A stretch of 17,962 nt of DNA from Willaertia magna (Eukaryota > Heterolobosea > Eutetramitea > Acrasida > Naegleriidae), in assembly GCA_902984215.1 (NCBI GenBank), contig CADWAF010001114.1, positions 1-17,962 of the forward strand. The letters run 5' to 3'. Numbering within the stretch: position 1 is the first letter of the stretch; the number at the start of each line of letters is the position of its first letter. Positions 10,242 to 17,962 of this stretch are shown one piece after another. A program made the translations under genes and the position numbers. The notes under the pieces were generated by a model that was not told the DNA's origin, ran no database searches, and saw nothing but the letters and a program-made list of their open reading frames with translations.

Positions 10242-11755
10242 CTATAATTTGCGATGGTTTGGAGAGAAGATAACTTCTGGGTCATAAGCAACAGCTTCAG
10301 CCTCAACAGCACTTTCATCAATTCCTCTTTTAATTAAGAAGTAACCTTTATCACCCCATTCTCTACTCCAACTGTTTAAACATTTCCAATATTTCTCACC
10401 ATTTAATTCTCCCCAGCCAACAATGACCACTGAGTGTGTAGTTGGTTCCCATCCACTGTAAGTACGATTTATTCTGTCTGTTTTCATTGGATAACCATAG
10501 CCTGAATGCTTATAAACACCAGTTGAATAATACTTAAAGTCAGGATAAATTAGATAACTAATAGCAATAGGTCCATTTTCATGAATTTCTTTCATCATAT
10601 TATATTCGTTACTTCCTCCATAATAATTTCCAACATATCTGTATTTCTTAACTTTAACTCTGAAAGGTGGATTTTCACATTTTTGTCTACATGGAATATT
10701 TTGATTTGCTTTGTAAGGGAAACAACTGAATTCAAGTAATATTTAATGATTGATTTGTTAATTGAAATTGTAAAAAAGTGACATACCTTTCTGGAACAAT
10801 ATCAAAATCTTTTAAGTGTCTACCAATTGCATAAGGAATTCCACCATGACATCCTTGACCGTATGGAGAACAACTAATAACATCTTGTATAGCTAACTTT
10901 GGTTTAAAAGCATTCTTTGTTTTAATTCTAATACGTGACTCAATAGAAGTAATAGTTGCAAAGGCTATAATTTGTGACTTAGGTAAAAACAAACATCTTG
11001 AACAACAAAATACTTACCATAACAACTTCCACAAGCACCTTGATCCTTAACATCTGGAACATAACTTATACCACTAACATTAGTCCAATCAAATTGAACT
11101 GGGAGTTGGGCAAATAATTCACTCCAATCCTTTTGGTCAGCCATTTCTTCAACTTCCTTCTTTTCAGCCTTAATTTCTCTAACAGGTGCTCCATTCATTC
11201 TCTTTACTTGAGCAATAGAAAGCTTCTCTAAATGAGGATAAAACTTTGCCTTCCAACCAAAATCACCTTGATTAATGAATGAGATAATTTCATTTTCATT
11301 TCTGAATAATGCACTATCGCTAAGCTCACTTTCTTCTGGACCATGAACATTTAAGCCTTTACCTTGATTCTTTGGATCTAAATACTTATAAAGTAAGGTA
11401 TTAATAGGTAATGAAGTAATGGTATCATTTACTCGAGGATTAACTTTTTTAGCATAATAACAACCAAACCAATAAACTTCATCGTCCTTACTATGATAAA
11501 TTAATCTTTTTCTATAATTTCCTACCATTGTTTCAGCGCAATAACTAATAATCTTTTCGGAATTCTTAACCTTTTCAAAACGATGGAAAGCAAAAAGACT
11601 AAAAGTAAAATGACCCTTCTTAATTGTCAACTCAAAACCTGTACATTTTTTAATTTACTAAAGTTATGGAGCTAAAACTTACCTTGGTCATAAATATAAT
11701 AAAATTGAACAACAAGGATTAAATCAAACAATTGTTCAATTTCCACCAAAATTAG
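10242..11755 (-). CDS. Dipeptidyl-peptidase I (cathepsin C)-like C1 cysteine peptidase, 5'-incomplete
   Basis: Exons on the minus strand: from at most 11755 down to 11683, then 11638-11018, 10964-10787 and 10725-10242. Every junction keeps phase. The second of these exons continues the exclusion domain ([24 protein letters not shown]), which is diagnostic of cathepsin C as opposed to other papain-like enzymes. The mature domain begins [12 protein letters not shown]. Catalytic residues are visible: oxyanion Gln and Cys in [11 protein letters not shown] (Cys codon 11024-11022), His in [10 protein letters not shown] and Asn in [20 protein letters not shown] matches the family GCEGGFPYLI block. 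Known: cathepsin C removes N-terminal dipeptides in lysosomes, and its exclusion domain blocks the cleft beyond S2 and binds the substrate amino terminus. Missing: start codon, signal peptide and roughly the first 80 residues of the exclusion domain. The frame meets TAG at 11758-11756, and the opposite strand then codes for a hydrolase. It may be a broken gene, or its first exons are misplaced in this assembly. Confidence 0.8.
10726..10786 (-). other. Cathepsin C intron (61 bp)
   Basis: Donor GAAAG/GTATGT, acceptor AATTCAG. The phase-2 join gives PES/CFPY, matching the family's EACFPY segment. Confidence 0.8.
10965..11017 (-). other. Cathepsin C intron next to the active-site Cys (53 bp)
   Basis: Donor TATG/GTAAGT, acceptor ATTATAG. 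Splicing gives CGSCY/AFATI, restoring the papain-family active-site helix. Confidence 0.85.
11639..11682 (-). other. Cathepsin C intron (44 bp)
   Basis: Donor CCAAG/GTAAGT, acceptor TGTACAG. Splicing restores IYDQGFEL, the conserved exclusion-domain motif. It is the shortest intron in the window. Confidence 0.75.
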
Positions 11756-12729
11756 CTAAATTTAAATTAGTTGAATTGTCAAGTGGAATTACCTTAAATG
11801 TTTTAGAGGGAGGTGAAGGAAAAGAGAATGAACATAAAAAAGTATTACTTTTTATTCATGGTTTTCCAGAAAGTGCATTACTTTGTTGGGGAAGATATTT
11901 AGATTATTTCATTAATAAAGGGTATCATGTAATTGCACCTGATTTAAGAGGATATAATAAAAGTTCAAAACCACCTTATCCATTAAAAGAATTAGAACAA
12001 GATTATTATAATAATATAATTTCATATTTAAAAAAGTTATGGGAAATACCAAAATATTATTATGATAAAGAATTTGCAACAGATTTATATTTACTTATTA
12101 AAGAACATTTAAAGAAAGATAAAGTGACAGTTATTAGTCATGATTGGGGTTCTGCATTGAGTTATTATTTATTTAATTTTTATCCAGAAGTAATTGAGAA
12201 AGTAGTTGTTGATTTATCAGATCATCAATTCTCATTAAATGCATTATTACAAGATCCTTACTATTTCTTTAGACAATTTATTAAATCTTATTATGTTTTT
12301 GCATTTAACATCTTGGGTTTATCTGATGAAGTTGTTTCAAGACGTGATTTTACAGTTTTATTTAATTTTATGGGAATAGATAAGATTGGAAAAGAAGGTA
12401 AAATATCAGCAGAAGAAGCAATCAATTATTTATTACCTAATTTTCAATCTAGCATTCCTTATGGTATTTCTTACTATAGAGGTGTTAGATTTAATGAAAA
12501 GACCTTATCTGCTCCTTTAAAAATTAATGTTCCTTGCTTAATGATTCATTATGAATTGGATGACTTTATTGACATTGGTTCTTTTAAATTTACAATGGAA
12601 TACTCATTGACACAAAAAGCAAAAGAAAAATCAAAAATTGTTGAAATTAAAAACACTCCTCATTGGATGCAATATTATGCTAAAAAAGAGGTAATTCCTT
12701 TAATAGAATCATTTATTGAACAAGAATAA
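11665..12729 (+). CDS. Epoxide-hydrolase-like alpha/beta hydrolase, start missing
   Basis: The open frame runs from a stop at 11659-11661 to 12729 and has no ATG before the catalytic core; the first in-frame codon usable only as a weak start is TTG 11776. Numbering from that TTG: oxyanion motif HGFP at 28-31, nucleophile elbow SHDWGS with Asp123, cap-domain Tyr in ISYYRG near 233, acid region ELDDFID near 263, and catalytic His296 in NTPHWMQYY. An Asp (not Ser) nucleophile plus HW near the end is the epoxide hydrolase/haloalkane dehalogenase pattern, and the cap Tyr favours epoxide hydrolase. Codon use upstream of 11776 (11701-11775) still looks coding, and FKLVELSSGITLNVLEGG is a usual N-terminal strand, so the real N terminus lies further upstream. 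A possible acceptor (TTTACTAAAG, ending 11663) exists, but no plus-strand exon is credible before it because that DNA codes for cathepsin C on the other strand. No signal peptide is seen. Substrate unknown. Confidence 0.78.
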   Translation, partial: YGAKTYLGHKYNKIEQQGLNQTIVQFPPKLAKFKLVELSSGITLNVLEGGEGKENEHKKVLLFIHGFPESALLCWGRYLDYFINKGYHVIAPDLRGYNKSSKPPYPLKELEQDYYNNIISYLKKLWEIPKYYYDKEFATDLYLLIKEHLKKDKVTVISHDWGSALSYYLFNFYPEVIEKVVVDLSDHQFSLNALLQDPYYFFRQFIKSYYVFAFNILGLSDEVVSRRDFTVLFNFMGIDKIGKEGKISAEEAINYLLPNFQSSIPYGISYYRGVRFNEKTLSAPLKINVPCLMIHYELDDFIDIGSFKFTMEYSLTQKAKEKSKIVEIKNTPHWMQYYAKKEVIPLIESFIEQE

Positions 12730-12763
12730 TTTTAAAATAAATATTATTTATAATTTTACAAAA

Positions 12764-15543
12764 TTATTGTTTTTGTGTCATGGTGTTAAATTTGTATTTT
12801 AATTCTAGTATTTCATCAGTAATGTCATCTACAAGTTTTTGCTTTTCTGAACTCTCCAATTCTTCATTTGTTACTACATCAAATGTCAATTGTTTGCTAT
12901 TATTATCTAAACTAATCTTAATTGTACAATGTTTATCTAACTTTCCATGTAAGAATAAAGAAGCACATGGATGTCCAACAAACTTTTGAAGTTTATGTTT
13001 CAAAGGTCTAGCTCCATAATTAATATCAAATGAATTATACAAAATATAATGTTTAGCATCACTAGTTATTTCAAGTTTAATTTCCTTATTCCTTGATAAT
13101 CTTTTCTCTAATAATTTCAATTGAATATCTAATATTTTACCTAGAGTATCAATATCCAATTGATTAAATATTATCATTTCATCTAAACGATTAATAAATT
13201 CTGGACTTAAATGATTTTTAACTTCATCTAAAATAATATCCTTAGGTGTTAAATCTTTATCTTCTACATTATTTGATCTAACTCTCTTTGTTCCAATATT
13301 TGATGTTAAAATAATAATTGCATTTCTAAAATTACATTTCCTTCCCATTCCATCTGTTAATACAGCATCATCCATAATTTGTAATAATATATTATAAACA
13401 GATGGATGTCCCTTTTCTAATTCATCAAATAGAATAACTTGATATGGATTCTTCATTATAGAGTTAGTTAAGATACCACCTTCACCATAACCTATATATC
13501 CAGGGCTAGTTCCTATTAAACGACTAATTTGATATGCATCATGATATTCAGATAAATCAATCTTTGTTATTGCATCTTCTGAACCAAAGATATGTTTAGC
13601 AATTTGTTGAGCTAATGCAGTTTTACCTACACCTGTTGGACCTAAGAATAAATAAGATCCAATAGGTTTATTTTCTTCTCTTAAATGGCTTTTAGAAATT
13701 CTAATGGATTCACAAATTGATTTGATGGCATCTGATTGACCAACAATATCCTTTTCAATTTCATTTTCTAATGTTAATAGTAATGATCTATCTTGTTTTG
13801 ATAAACGTAAATCTCTTTCATCTAAACCACTAACTCTACAAATTACTTTTGAAATATGTTCTTCTGTTAATACATCTTTAATTAATTGATTTGTTTTTTG
13901 TTTTTCTTTTAATTCATTAATTTTTTGTTTAATATTTGGAATATCTACAGTTAATATTTCATTTACTTTTTTATATTCATTACTTTCAATATTTAATACT
14001 TTTAATGATGTTTGTAATTGTTCTTTTAATTGTTGTTTATAATTAAATAATTTATGTTTTGCTTCTTGTAATTCTTGATAAACTTTCATTTCATTTAACC
14101 ATTGTTCATTAAGTTCTTTACTTTCTTTTTGAAGTTTAATTAATTCCTTTTCAATTTCTTCTTTATTTACTTCTAATTGTTGAATATACTTCTTCTTTAA
14201 AGAAGATTCTAAATCAACTAATTTCTTTGGCTTTTTAACTAATAAATGTTTAGCCATTGAAGCAGATTCATCTAAGATAGAAATAGCCTTTCCGGGTTGT
14301 GGTAATTTACCAATATAACGATTAGAGTTTTCAATTGTAAAACTTAATAAATCATTTGGTATTTCAATTCCATGATCTAATTCAATATGCTCTTTAGTTT
14401 GTTCTAAAATACTTTCAACTTGATGAAAAGATAATTCTTTAATATTTAACTTTTGGAAATTATGAACTAATGAAGTGTTTGAGAATAATGCGAATTCATG
14501 ATTATTCATACTTCCAATTAATTTAACTTTACCAGATTCTAATAAAGGTCTTAAAACTGGTACTACATTATTGAAATAATTAAAACTTAGATCATCTACA
14601 ATCGGAAATAAATTTGGAATAAAAAGAATTGCATTTACATTTTCTTCTTTCTTCTTATTTAATACGGCATCAGCCTTCTCTTTAAAAAGTTTCTTAATTT
14701 CATTAAAAGTATACCCAGCTGGTTTATTAGAACCAAAAACATAATCTGTCATTTCCTTCTTTGTAGCCTTGTTAGGATGAGGAGGTATATCTTCATTAGT
14801 TATCACACCTAACTTCTTTAAAGCAGTATAGAAAGTAGTTTGAACATTATTCGTAAGATTTGCTCCAAATAAAGTATCTAAATCTAATGTTATTATTTTT
14901 GCATCTCTCAACTTTGGAGGAATTAGTTCTGGATCGGAAAATGTTAAAAATTGAGCTAATCCATTGACAAGAGATCTATAATTAATTAATGGTAATAATG
15001 AATAAATTTAAAGGTTTTTAAATTGAATAATACTTACCTTCTACCTGAACCCTTTTCTCCAATTAACATGACATTAGCGTCAGTAGATCTAGATAATATA
15101 TCCAACATTTTTTGGATTTCTGTCTCTCTATGTAAAGTTTGTTTTTGCAAACCGTATTGAACTTTATAATTTAAACAATGTCCATAAACTACATCCACAG
15201 GTGGAGGATTGAAAATTGAATTGGTTGTTGATGATGTTGTCGTTTCTTCTTTGTTATAGGTCTTGTCATCTTTAAGTGTGGTTTTCTCTTCCGATTTTTC
15301 TGTCTTCTTTTCTGTATTAGGTTTTATTTCTTCTTTTGTTGTTGTATTTGAAGAAGTATTTGAAGAAGTAGAAGGTGGTACATTAATTGGTTGAGCTTTT
15401 TGTTTTTTCTTTAAATCTTCATCTCCCAGGTCAAAAAAGAAATTTCTAACTTTTATTTGATTAGGTGATATATTTTGGAAAGAACTACATTTTATATCAA
15501 AAGTAGTTTTTAATATTATTTTGTCAGAAGCGTGTATTTTGTT
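12764..15543 (-). CDS. ClpB/Hsp104-like AAA+ protein with degenerate first ATPase domain
   Basis: Two exons: open frame from 15543 to 15038, then 14975-12764, about 905 residues. Numbering is from the first open codon because no in-frame ATG is found (stop TGA at 15546-15544). Residues 1-110 are Ser/Thr/Lys/Glu-rich with no Clp N domain. NBD1 (about 130-415) aligns with ClpB but its Walker A reads GEKGSGRRS (162-170; Lys and Thr lost), Walker B reads LFIPNL (286-291; Asp and Glu lost), sensor 1 reads GSMN, and the Arg-finger site reads LVHNF. A coiled-coil middle domain spans about 420-535. NBD2 is intact: Walker A GPTGVGKT (614-621), pore loop GYIGY, Walker B ILFDELEK (to 690), sensor 1 TSN, Arg finger INRLDE (Arg765) and sensor 2 GARPL. 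Known: ClpB/Hsp104 threads aggregated proteins with Hsp70. Inferred: a disaggregase powered by NBD2 alone, with NBD1 structural. Compartment unknown. It diverges from eIF2-alpha. Confidence 0.85.
14976..15037 (-). other. Intron inside the NBD1 Walker A of the ClpB-like gene (62 bp)
   Basis: Donor GAAG/GTAAGT, acceptor AATTATAG. The phase-2 join forms AGA (Arg) and gives GEKGSGRR/SLVNGLAQ, aligned with the ClpB P-loop and following helix. Confidence 0.85.
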
Positions 15544-15626
15544 TCATCCTAGAATGCCTCTCCCTCAATATTTCTTGGGTATTTATAAAAATTTAAATTA
15601 AATTTAATTTCTTGCTTTTGAAAAAA
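15544..15626. promoter_or_regulatory. Short divergent intergenic region, ClpB-like / eIF2-alpha
   Basis: These 83 bp lie between the first open codon of the ClpB-like gene and the eIF2-alpha ATG. It must hold the eIF2-alpha promoter and leader, and probably the promoter of the minus-strand gene. It is very AT-rich (ATAAAAATTTAAATTAAATTT) and no specific factor site is recognised. On the minus strand the ATG at 15547 opens only seven codons. Confidence 0.4.
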
Positions 15627-16559
15627 ATGAGTGAACATAAGAAATTAAACTGTCGTTTTTATGAACAACAATACCCAGAAGTAGACGACCTTGTAATGGT
15701 CAAAGTTAAACATATTTCAGATATTGGTGCATATGTTACATTATTAGAATATAATAATATTGAAGGATTAATCCTGAGTAGTGAATTAAGTAGAAAAAGA
15801 ATTCGTTCTATTTCTCAATTAATCCGTGTTGGACGTAATGAAATTTGTGTTGTTTTACGTGTTGATCCAGAGAAAGGATATATTGATTTAAGTAAAAGTA
15901 AAGTAGCAGCTGAAGATATTTCTAAATGTGAAGAAAAATATAATAAAAGTAAAGCTGTCCACTCTATTATGCGTCATTTAGCAGAAACTACCGATAATGA
16001 TATTGAAGATTTATATGTTCAAATCGGATGGCCACTTTATAAGAAGTTCGGACATGCTTTTGATGCCTTTAAGATGGCTATAACTAATCCAGACCAAGTT
16101 TTTGAAAGCATCGGATTCCCTAATGAAGATATTAAGAATCAATTAATTTCAATTATACAAACACGTTTAAAGCCTCAACCAGTTAAATTACGTGCAGATA
16201 TTCAAGTTACTTGTTATTCTTATGAAGGTATTGATGCAATTAAAGAAGCTTTATCCGAAGGTGAAAAAACTGGAGAAGATGATGAAATTGAAATTAAAAT
16301 TACTTTAGTTGCTCCTCCACTTTATGTTATGACTACAACTACTCATGAAAAACAAAAAGGTTTAGATACCCTTGAAAAGGCTATTAAGAATATTGAAACT
16401 ACTATTGCAAAATATGAAGGTGAAGTAACTGTTAAGGCTGCTCCAAGAATTGTTAATGAAAAGGATGATCATTCACTTTCTATCTTATTAGAATCATTGA
16501 AAGAACAAAACAAGGAAATTGATGCCGATGAAGAAGAGGAAGAAGTTATTGGTATGTAA
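15627..16559 (+). CDS. EIF2S1: Eukaryotic translation initiation factor 2 subunit alpha (eIF2-alpha)
   Basis: A single exon of 310 residues, close to the usual 300-315. The start is ATG 15627 (MSEHKK) after a poly-A leader; the TTG 15 bases earlier is not needed. Order: S1/OB domain (about 15-92), helical domain (about 93-190), C-terminal alpha-beta domain (about 192-285) and an acidic tail (DADEEEEEV). The regulatory loop SSELSRKRIRS keeps the Ser that eIF2 kinases phosphorylate (Ser55 here, Ser51 in human numbering), and the kinase-docking KGYIDLSK is intact. Known: with the beta and gamma subunits it carries Met-tRNAi to the 40S ribosome, and phosphorylation blocks eIF2B and lowers initiation. 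Conservation of the loop implies that stress kinases of the GCN2/PEK type act on it in this organism. Confidence 0.97.
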   Translation: MSEHKKLNCRFYEQQYPEVDDLVMVKVKHISDIGAYVTLLEYNNIEGLILSSELSRKRIRSISQLIRVGRNEICVVLRVDPEKGYIDLSKSKVAAEDISKCEEKYNKSKAVHSIMRHLAETTDNDIEDLYVQIGWPLYKKFGHAFDAFKMAITNPDQVFESIGFPNEDIKNQLISIIQTRLKPQPVKLRADIQVTCYSYEGIDAIKEALSEGEKTGEDDEIEIKITLVAPPLYVMTTTTHEKQKGLDTLEKAIKNIETTIAKYEGEVTVKAAPRIVNEKDDHSLSILLESLKEQNKEIDADEEEEEVIGM

Positions 16560-16781
16560 AAACAAATAATGGAAAACAACATGTATAAAAATATATTTCT
16601 TATGTTTAATCCAAACATAAAATTCAATTCCGTAGTAAACATACTATCCAGCATTATCCTTGCATCTTCTTTTGGGGCCGTTTGGTTTCATTCCAAAACC
16701 TGCCTATCACTTTTACACTTGCCAGCAATCAAAAGTCAACTTATCAAAATTCGAAAAAAAAAGTCGTTACTTTGTTCTTAA

Positions 16782-17918
16782 ATGCTTACAAACACCGCAT
16801 CAACTATCAATAATAATTCAATGGTCGGTTCGTCATCCAATCCATCAGAAATTAATACTATGACAAATATTCCTTCATTTGTTGACAGTAACATTAATAC
16901 TGCAATTCAACCACATGAAATAATACCATTAAATAATATTTTACATCACCCTCTCTATCCTTCCCTTCTATCCAGTCAAGCTTTAATATTAACTGATGGT
17001 CACAAACACTACAAACAAGAAAAACGTAATACCGATAACGCAAGTGACAATGACCAAGAAGAAGGAAATACAAATAACAATGAAGGAACAACAACAACTG
17101 TAAATAATAACACCCAAACCTCCAATAACGGTAACCAAAATAATAATATGGTTCCGTTAGAGGTTACCATCGGAACGGCAGGTAACGAGAATGATCCTTC
17201 TCTTGTAAATCAATTATTTTCTAATTATTTACGGGAAAGTCAAGAAATTACGGGAATTAAAGAAGAAAGTAATAATGATGGTGGAGTAGTGGTGGACCAA
17301 GAAGATTTAATGACAGATGATTTATTAGTTACAATGTCAGCAATGTATTCTTTACAAAAAACACAAATACAAACATTTTATCAATTATGTGAAGATTATA
17401 TTGATCAATTACAACATGCTTTATCAATAGATAAAACAAATGCTAAATTAAATGCTAAACAACGTACTTTAATACAAAATCAATTAAATTCAAATGGTCA
17501 ATCACCTGAAATGGATAATGATGATTTTCCAATTTCCGAAATTAAAAAGACAGAAGATGTTGTTAAAGAATTAAAGAAACGTTATTCTGGTGAAGTTTTA
17601 AATTTAGCAAAGAAAAAGAAGAATTTCCCAAAACATGCAACTGATGTTTTAAACATGTGGTTCTTTCAACATTTACATGATCCTTATCCTAGCGATCAAG
17701 AAAAACAATTACTTTCACAACAAACTGGTTTAAGTTTAAGTCAAGTTAACAATTGGTTTGGAAATAAACGTATGAGATATAAAAGAAAGATGTTGGAACA
17801 AAATAGAAAGAATGGTGGAAAAGGTGGTAGTGGAAATGAAGGCAATTCTCCAACACAAGGTGGACAACAATATCAATTTCATAATAATAGTGATGGTGAA
17901 TTTATTGATTTTCGATAA
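16782..17918 (+). CDS. TALE-class homeobox transcription factor (PBC-type homeodomain)
   Basis: A single exon of 378 residues. The start is ATG 16782, directly after an in-frame stop. Residues 1-175 are low complexity (Asn, Thr, acidic) with no fold visible. Residues about 177-215 (LLVTMSAMYSLQ, FYQLCEDYIDQLQ) resemble the second helix pair of MEIS/PREP MEINOX domains. Residues about 258-276 (VVKELKKRYSGEV) resemble the ELK helix of plant KNOX proteins. The homeodomain (about 277-339) has the three-residue loop extension with PYP (HDPYPSDQEK) and recognition helix VNNWFGNKRMRYKR: Asn at position 51, and Gly at position 50 as in the PBC class (MEIS/KNOX have Ile). The tail is Gly- and Gln-rich. 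Role: nuclear DNA-binding regulator, probably dimerising through the MEINOX-like segment as TALE proteins do. Target and partner are unknown. It lies downstream of eIF2-alpha on the same strand with a 222-bp gap. Confidence 0.9.
   Translation: MLTNTASTINNNSMVGSSSNPSEINTMTNIPSFVDSNINTAIQPHEIIPLNNILHHPLYPSLLSSQALILTDGHKHYKQEKRNTDNASDNDQEEGNTNNNEGTTTTVNNNTQTSNNGNQNNNMVPLEVTIGTAGNENDPSLVNQLFSNYLRESQEITGIKEESNNDGGVVVDQEDLMTDDLLVTMSAMYSLQKTQIQTFYQLCEDYIDQLQHALSIDKTNAKLNAKQRTLIQNQLNSNGQSPEMDNDDFPISEIKKTEDVVKELKKRYSGEVLNLAKKKKNFPKHATDVLNMWFFQHLHDPYPSDQEKQLLSQQTGLSLSQVNNWFGNKRMRYKRKMLEQNRKNGGKGGSGNEGNSPTQGGQQYQFHNNSDGEFIDFR
17073..17150 (+). repeat. Asn/Thr-rich tract in the homeobox protein
   Basis: Runs of AAT, AAC and ACA codons encode an Asn/Thr-rich disordered stretch N-terminal to the conserved region. 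Confidence 0.7.
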
Positions 17919-17962
17919 ATTAATGTGAGGAATTAGTATTGTTGTAAATAATAAAAATATTT

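Noticed and set aside
11666..11719. ATG at 11666 as a possible start for the alpha/beta hydrolase.
   Set aside because: It is in a different frame and meets a stop after 18 codons; without an indel or intron it cannot feed the hydrolase frame.
16569..16781. A 70-codon plus-strand frame whose stop directly abuts the homeobox ATG, possibly a small gene or regulatory uORF.
   Set aside because: Codon use (CTA, GGG, GCC, ATC) differs from the clear genes around it and no domain or signal is seen. More likely the 5' leader of the homeobox gene; ribosome profiling could change this.

Overview
This window looks like nuclear DNA of a free-living protist. The best guess is a Naegleria-like heterolobosean. 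The grounds are high AT content, dense genes with intergenic gaps of about 35 to 460 bp, very short introns (44 to 102 bp) with GTAAG/GTATG donors and AG acceptors, Asn- and Ser-rich tracts, eukaryote-only families (enhancer of polycomb, eIF2-alpha, TALE homeobox, VPS9) and a eukaryotic tRNA-Pro without encoded CCA. The genus is an inference from style; no marker gene here proves it. I joined exons by splice consensus, reading phase and domain continuity.

Layout. 46-5098 (-): a four-exon gene of about 1614 residues with the order PH, two degenerate NmrA-like Rossmann repeats, VPS9 (Rab5-type GEF) and DUF547. 5303-5374 (+): tRNA-Pro(UGG). 5562-7576 (+): two-exon enhancer of polycomb (EPL1/EPC), a NuA4 subunit. 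7712-10119 (-): signal-peptide-bearing S41-type peptidase with a Cys-rich stalk and C-terminal membrane anchor. 10242 to about 11755 (-): dipeptidyl-peptidase I (cathepsin C) lacking its N-terminal part. About 11665-12729 (+): epoxide-hydrolase-like alpha/beta hydrolase, also lacking a start. 12764 to about 15543 (-): ClpB/Hsp104-like AAA+ protein with a degenerate first ATPase domain and an intact second one. 15627-16559 (+): eIF2-alpha. 16782-17918 (+): TALE homeobox protein.

The genes do not form one pathway. They are separate housekeeping and regulatory functions: endosomal Rab signalling, chromatin acetylation, lysosomal or secreted proteolysis, disaggregation, translation control and transcription. 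The two neighbouring peptidase genes on the minus strand are the only local functional cluster. I see no mobile element, CRISPR array, virus or bacterial operon.

Most worth a second look are the five-domain PH/NmrA/NmrA/VPS9/DUF547 protein, the head-to-head junction near 11700 where two genes both lack their 5' ends, the ClpB-like protein with every readable ATPase motif of domain 1 destroyed, and the TALE protein that mixes a PBC-type homeodomain with MEIS-like and KNOX/ELK-like flanks.
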